Assembly: GCA_041917295.1 (NCBI GenBank)
Contig: JAYRXX010000020.1
Location: forward strand, 1-39,223
DNA from: JADKHR01 sp041917295
GTDB taxonomy: Bacteria; Elusimicrobiota; Elusimicrobia; FEN-1173
Reading direction: 5' to 3'
DNA: 39,223 nucleotides
Shown: positions 35,401 to 39,223 of the stretch, in pieces
How positions within the stretch are numbered: position 1 is the stretch's first letter
Layout of the letters: each line of letters opens with the position of its first letter
The notes under the pieces: model-generated
What the model was told of the DNA's origin: nothing
Database searches by the model: none
The model's input: the letters and a program-made list of their open reading frames with translations, nothing else
Program-made: the position numbers and the translations under genes

Positions 35401-36681
35401 TCACCTTGGTCCTGAAAAACGTTCATTAGCGAGAAACAGCCATGTCACCCCCGCTACAAACCATGCCAAAATGATTGTGTTATAGTTCAAAATGGATACA
35501 GTGAATGCATTAAGAAGAACGCTATAGAAGACCGCGAGAAAAATAAAACACACCCTTTGCTTTCTTTTTGTTTGCAGATACAGGGCTGAAGTCAGGATCC
35601 CTGAGAAAAAGACAGCAATTAAAGCACCTCCAAAAGAGAGGTCTTCGATTAAACCTCGCGCCATTGTGTAAACATTAGTTTTCACAGGAGTGTTAGAAAA
35701 TTCCCCGATTGTCACGGATTCAGACCCGTATAATCCAACCTGTCGATTTTTGTAGATGAGATTATGAATCCCCGAAAACGTATACCTGAACCCGCTTAAC
35801 TCAGGTGATTGGTCGGACAAGTACCAATTTGTGAAAGCGATGAAGGACCCGAGATAGGATATTGAACCGGAGTTGAGAATGGGATTTTTCCCAATGATAA
35901 CTTCTCTGGAAAAATGTGACAGGGGTATGGAACCAATTAAGATCGTAGCCACAAAGAATCCTTTTGCAATTAATTTTCCTGGGTTCGTAAGAATTCCTGC
36001 CCGTTGCAAAACCATTGTCGCCATATAGCCGGAAATAAAAAAAATGGTTAAAAAGAGGAGTCCCGCCTTAACTCCATTGATCAACAGAAATAAAACGATG
36101 GCACTAAATGGGACAACGACGATCCACGCCTTATGATCCTTTTTGCCTTGTGCCAGAAAAACACCACTGAGAAATCCTGCCGCGTAGAGGAAAGACATGA
36201 GAACCAATCCAATCTTTGGCATATCCATCCCTCCCGAGTACCTTGTGTGGGATATCGATCGACTTATTTCGCCAAATTAAAAAAAAGAGCCGATCGGAAT
36301 ACCAAGAAAAAAGATCTAGAGAACTATCGCGATAAAACCAAAACACGAATACAACAAGATAACTCGAATCAACACGGAGGGATCTATATTCATTGGACGT
36401 TTCACTTCACGAAGTGAGTTGAGAGAACCATGTTTCTTAGACAACACTTTTATGACCGAGGATCCAGCCAGAAACGAAGACAAAAGCAAAACGATAGGAA
36501 TAACACCACCCCAGTTCCACGCAAAATCGAAGAAAAGGGATAGCAATAAACTCCCCCCCATTAACATAAACCAGTAGAACGGGGTCAAAAAGAAGGGATC
36601 GAAGATTTCCATTTTTATGGTTCTCGCCAGAAACCACATAACAACGAACCCGGAAAAAGGAAAAATTAAAAAACTAAGCAT
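35401..36681 (-). pseudogene. Second O-antigen polymerase (wzy) broken by two in-frame stops
   Basis: The frame from ATG 36681 to the stop at 35401 (about 426 codons, normal for Wzy) is interrupted by TAG at 36316-36318 and TAA at 36277-36279. Both parts stay in one frame. The first 121 codons give the N-terminal membrane helices (KMEIFDPFFLTPFYWFMLMG); 13 codons (IFFLGIPIGSFF and one more) lie between the stops; then FGEISRSISHTRYSGGMDMP leads into the C-terminal helices. GIP followed by a periplasmic basic stretch suits the family. A GGGAGGG lies 7 bases before an internal ATG at 36222, so the second half could still be made as a separate 273-residue protein. It overlaps the second wzx stop by 8 bases. 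Confidence 0.75.
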
Positions 36682-37945
36682 GGGCTAACTTTTTATTAAG
36701 CTGAATATACAGTATCCCTGCAAGCAAAGTTTCCGTGGCCAGAAGAGAAAGAGCCGCCCCCACATCCAACAAGTAATGGGCGCCCAGCGAGGCAACGAAC
36801 AAATTAAAGGCCCCACAAAAAAGAATGCTGTTCCTGAACTGGGGTTCCATCCCAAGATTTATCATACCCAACACCCCCAGAACATTATTCACGGTTCCTA
36901 CCAGCAATATACCCGAGATAATGCGCATGTTGAGCACTGTACTCGGGTTGTTACCCCCCGTCAGAATCCGCGTAAACTCATTCGCAAAAATTAAAACGAA
37001 GATCACCATCAAGAAGAGTAAAGGGGAAAGGTATTTTACGATTTTGTACAAGGCAGAGACCGAGTCCTGAGGACTTTCCTTCAAAAACCGAAGACTGAGG
37101 TAAGGGAAGAGCGCTTGGGTGACCGGAGTGACAGAATAACGAATTCCTCTAACCGCTTTTTCCGCTACCGTATAGTATCCTACAACATCGTTTCGTCCAG
37201 TAACGAGCCCAAGCACCAGGGGAGTGGCTGTCATGTAAAGACTACCCCCCACGTTGGACAGAAAGACGTTATACGTTTTTTTAAACATTTCAATCAGAAC
37301 CTGGCTCGAAACGGGGACGATGCGAAGCATATCCATTCTTATTGCCACAATGAATGAAACGATTCCGGCAAGAAGGTAGCCTCCGGAATTTACAATTGCG
37401 TACCGGTGATAATCCTCGGGACGATGGATGAAAACAAAGAGGAGACATGTAAATAGAATCTTTGCGAGAAGGTTAAAAACCATGATGTATCGCATCCGCT
37501 CAATCCCTTGGAAAAACCAGATGGGGAACATCATTTGTCCAATCACCATGCCAAAGCCAAGATAATACAAGGCCCATTCACGGCGAAAATGCTCGATCGA
37601 GAAAACAACGCCGGTCATCAGCATTAAGCTCAAGATGATCAAAAGGATTTTAAGAGTGAACACCGCGCTGAATATTTCTGAGAGTTTCTCTCGATTATTT
37701 CTATGGACCGAAATTTCCCGAGTGGCTGTCAGTTCAAACCCAAAATCAATCACGATCAGGAAGTATTGGATGAACGCTTGCGAAAACATAACAAGTCCAA
37801 AACGATCGTCCCCCAGGACTCGAACGAGGTATGGAAGTGCGACGAGCGGAACGATATAGTTTGTGGCCTGGAGAAAGGAGAGGGAAACCATATTCGAAAA
37901 GAGCCGTCGACGGTGCTCTCCCTCAAAAATTGAGCAAATTTTCAT
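36674..37945 (-). CDS. wzx2: Second O-antigen flippase (Wzx, RfbX type)
   Basis: 423 residues with about 12 membrane helices. The N-terminal SLSFLQATNYIVPLVALPYLVRVLG and then LGDDRFGLVMFSQAF are classic for O-antigen flippases, as is MFPIWFFQGIERMRYI. It is much closer to typical enterobacterial RfbX proteins than the flippase at 29.7-30.9 kb. The ATG at 37945 has only a weak GGA ahead. A short open frame with a strong Shine-Dalgarno overlaps the start. It is followed by the broken wzy, so it may no longer have a matching polymerase. Confidence 0.93.
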   Translation of the reverse strand: MKICSIFEGEHRRRLFSNMVSLSFLQATNYIVPLVALPYLVRVLGDDRFGLVMFSQAFIQYFLIVIDFGFELTATREISVHRNNREKLSEIFSAVFTLKILLIILSLMLMTGVVFSIEHFRREWALYYLGFGMVIGQMMFPIWFFQGIERMRYIMVFNLLAKILFTCLLFVFIHRPEDYHRYAIVNSGGYLLAGIVSFIVAIRMDMLRIVPVSSQVLIEMFKKTYNVFLSNVGGSLYMTATPLVLGLVTGRNDVVGYYTVAEKAVRGIRYSVTPVTQALFPYLSLRFLKESPQDSVSALYKIVKYLSPLLFLMVIFVLIFANEFTRILTGGNNPSTVLNMRIISGILLVGTVNNVLGVLGMINLGMEPQFRNSILFCGAFNLFVASLGAHYLLDVGAALSLLATETLLAGILYIQLNKKLAHA

Positions 37946-37988
37946 TCCAAGCCATTTTTAGATCGCAGTTACTGGCGCATCGAAGCAT
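37923..37988 (-). CDS. Possible leader peptide overlapping the start of wzx2
   Basis: A 21-codon open frame (begins MLRCASNCDL, ends with TGA at 37923-37925) starts 5 bases after a perfect AAGGAGG, the best ribosome site in this part of the window, and ends 20 bases inside wzx2 in another frame. Since wzx2 itself has a poor Shine-Dalgarno, ribosomes ending here could restart at its ATG. The remaining 230 or so bases up to the GT2 stop hold no other gene I can support. Confidence 0.3.
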   Translation of the reverse strand: MLRCASNCDLKMAWNENLLNF

Positions 37989-38222
37989 TGACGCCTCCTT
38001 CATAAAAATTGCAACACGTGTCTATCCTTTAGCATAAACCTCACCTCAAGTAAACTTCTTGAAGGAAAAGGACTCTGATCGACAACCTCTCTTCTTTGGA
38101 TAGCCCCCCGCTCCAATGGCCTTAGCCAACAGAATTGTTAGTAAAACCATCCTCGGGCCACCTTCTCATCGCAAGACAATTACCTTCGGTCCAAAATGGG
38201 GTCTAACATCGCATGTGCCAAT

Positions 38223-39074
38223 CTATAAATTCCTCCAGGAAAATGCATTTTTAAGTTTTTCGCAATAGGATCGAAAATAAAGTTTCATCCACCAGGTTTT
38301 TTTCCAGTCTCGGTCCCATCGGGCCCATTTGCTCCATCCTTTCATTTGAAATTCAGTGGACAGCACATCCTTGTTTTTCGTCAAGAAATAACGCTCCCGA
38401 ACGCCTTCTTTAGAGTAATAATCCAACAGGGCACGGTCTCGCACAAAGAGGGTGTAAGACCCTTTCGTCCCAACATGCTCATGAAGGACCCGCCGGCAAA
38501 CGACTTTGAGACTCTTTCGGCGAAAAGAGAGGCCCCAATCTTTATCTTCCAAACCCACCAAGTAGGACTCATCGAAAAAACAATTTTCCAAATCACATCT
38601 TCTCGCAAGTGAAATAGTCGGAGACCAATCGCATTCGACAAGGCCCGGTTCCGCCTCCGCCAGGAAATCGGGAGACCTGTCCGTGTATTTAGGTTCGCTT
38701 CCCCCCACCATACCGATATCGGGCCGGCGGTCCAAAACGTCCATCAGTTTTTGGAGCCACCCTTTCTCTTTTAACAAAACGTCGTCGTGCAAGAAAGCGA
38801 CGTATTTCCCATTCCCGGCTCGGAACCCCAAATTGTTAGCCCGTGCTATTCCATAAGGAGTGGGCGTTCGAATCAACCTGACTCGGGGAAACCTCCCCAT
38901 ATCCAAAACCAGTTTTTCCCAGTCAACATCCAACCCATTAAACACCACAATGACTTCCGCGGCCTCGGCATCGGTGTTAAACAAATGCTCCAGGGTTGAC
39001 CACAACATATCGTGGTTCCCGAGGGTGGGGATAACAATCGTGCATAGGGATGTGTTTATTGGAAGGTTAATAAT
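38223..39074 (-). CDS. Glycosyltransferase, GT2 family, start codon uncertain
   Basis: At least 261 residues from the first ATG (39008), but that ATG lies inside the first beta-alpha unit. The frame runs on upstream as TSLCTIVIPTLGNHD, the expected first strand of a GT-A fold, to a TAA that is the stop of the upstream HepT-like gene. No ATG, GTG or TTG lies in between. An ATT at 39072-39074 sits 8 bases after AAGAGG and would give a 283-residue protein, so rare AUU initiation is possible; a sequencing error or frameshift is the other option. Other motifs: VIVVFNGLDVDWEKL, YGIARANNLGFRAGNGKYV, FLHDDVLL (metal site) and VGLEDKDWGLSFRRKS. Confidence 0.75.
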   Translation of the reverse strand: MINLPINTSLCTIVIPTLGNHDMLWSTLEHLFNTDAEAAEVIVVFNGLDVDWEKLVLDMGRFPRVRLIRTPTPYGIARANNLGFRAGNGKYVAFLHDDVLLKEKGWLQKLMDVLDRRPDIGMVGGSEPKYTDRSPDFLAEAEPGLVECDWSPTISLARRCDLENCFFDESYLVGLEDKDWGLSFRRKSLKVVCRRVLHEHVGTKGSYTLFVRDRALLDYYSKEGVRERYFLTKNKDVLSTEFQMKGWSKWARWDRDWKKTWWMKLYFRSYCEKLKNAFSWRNL

Positions 39075-39077
39075 TTT

Positions 39078-39223
39078 TTAAACCTCTTTTTCCTCTGGAA
39101 GACTATCCCAAAGCGTCTGGATCTTCCCCCGAATCGCCGGAACATCTTTAATCGCGACATCCCACACCAGTTCATCGTCCACGGCAAAATACTCATGAAC
39201 GATTACGTTCCGCATAGCCCCCA
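39078..39223 (-). CDS. hepT: HepT-like (DUF86) toxin, C-terminal part only
   Basis: Only the last 47 codons are inside the window; the gene begins beyond the right edge. The segment GAMRNVIVHEYFAVDDELVW carries the HepT active-site pattern R-X4-H-X-Y (Arg-Asn-Val-Ile-Val-His-Glu-Tyr), and the ending VPAIRGKIQTLWDSLP is typical of the C-terminal helix. HepT is an HEPN-family toxin normally paired with MntA, a minimal nucleotidyltransferase antitoxin that AMPylates it; mntA would be expected just outside the window. The stop is 3 bases before the possible ATT start of the GT2 gene. Confidence 0.8.
   Translation of the reverse strand, partial: GAMRNVIVHEYFAVDDELVWDVAIKDVPAIRGKIQTLWDSLPEEKEV

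Noticed and set aside
36277..36318. Stop-codon recoding (TAG or TAA read as sense) in the second wzy
   Set aside because: Two different stop codons would need to be recoded, and other genes in the window end on TAG, TAA and TGA as normal stops, e.g. hisH2 and wzx2 on TAG, ahcY's neighbour metK on TAA.
37989..38222. Small frames in the gap between the GT2 and wzx2 (e.g. a 34-codon frame beginning MVLLTILLAK)
   Set aside because: No proper ribosome site and no recognisable family; best left as non-coding.
1..39223. CRISPR arrays, tRNA, rRNA, insertion sequences or attachment sites
   Set aside because: Looked for regular repeats, cloverleaf-like sequences and transposase motifs on both strands; none could be supported.

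Overview
The window comes from a Gram-negative bacterium. It carries an outer-membrane beta-barrel protein, a lipoprotein, a GmhB-type heptose phosphatase, a WaaL-type O-antigen ligase and a Wzx/Wzy/Wzz assembly system. The species cannot be fixed from sequence alone. The short, archaeal/Thermotoga-like AhcY and the mixed gene content are compatible with an uncultured lineage (Elusimicrobiota or Omnitrophota would be my guess), but this is inference. Almost everything is read from the minus strand; only two secreted-protein genes near 32.3-34.6 kb are on the plus strand. No rRNA, tRNA, CRISPR array or intact transposable element was seen, and no gene-free gap exceeds about 300 bases.

Layout in coordinate order. 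(1) 0.2-2.5 kb: an outer-membrane barrel protein and a TPR lipoprotein, separated by a strong terminator from (2) 2.6-5.0 kb: ahcY and metK, the activated-methyl cycle. (3) 5.1-25.6 kb: a very long, tightly packed minus-strand polysaccharide operon in which most neighbours abut or overlap by 1-17 bases. In transcription order it is wbpI, a wbpB-wbpD fusion, wbpE, a large membrane protein, two GT2 enzymes, wzz, a wbpM/capD-type dehydratase, an O-antigen ligase, a GT4, a PglC-like phosphoglycosyl transferase, an orphan pair of E1 alpha/beta TPP-dehydrogenase subunits, a second DegT aminotransferase, wbpA, a galE-like epimerase and gmhB. (4) 25.8-32.1 kb: a GT4, wzx, wzy, wbpG, hisH2 and hisF2. 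(5) 32.3-34.6 kb, plus strand: an exported six-repeat Kelch propeller and an exported protein of unknown function, probably helical. (6) 34.6-38.0 kb: a second flippase, a second wzy broken by two in-frame stop codons, and a GT2. (7) 38.2-39.2 kb: another GT2, apparently lacking a standard start codon, and the C-terminal end of a HepT (DUF86) toxin-like gene running off the window.

Taken together, wbpA, wbpB/wbpD (fused), wbpE, wbpI, wbpG, hisH2 and hisF2 make up the full route known from Pseudomonas aeruginosa O5 from UDP-GlcNAc to UDP-2-acetamido-3-acetamidino-mannuronic acid. The most plausible product of regions 3 and 4 is therefore an O-antigen or related surface glycan containing an (amidinated) diamino-mannuronic acid. 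It would be initiated by a PglC-like transferase on undecaprenyl phosphate, flipped by Wzx, polymerised by Wzy, length-controlled by Wzz and ligated by the WaaL-like protein. The parts not explained by this scheme are the E1 alpha/beta plus DegT trio, the 761-residue membrane protein, the Kelch plus unknown exported pair, and the decayed second wzx/wzy module.
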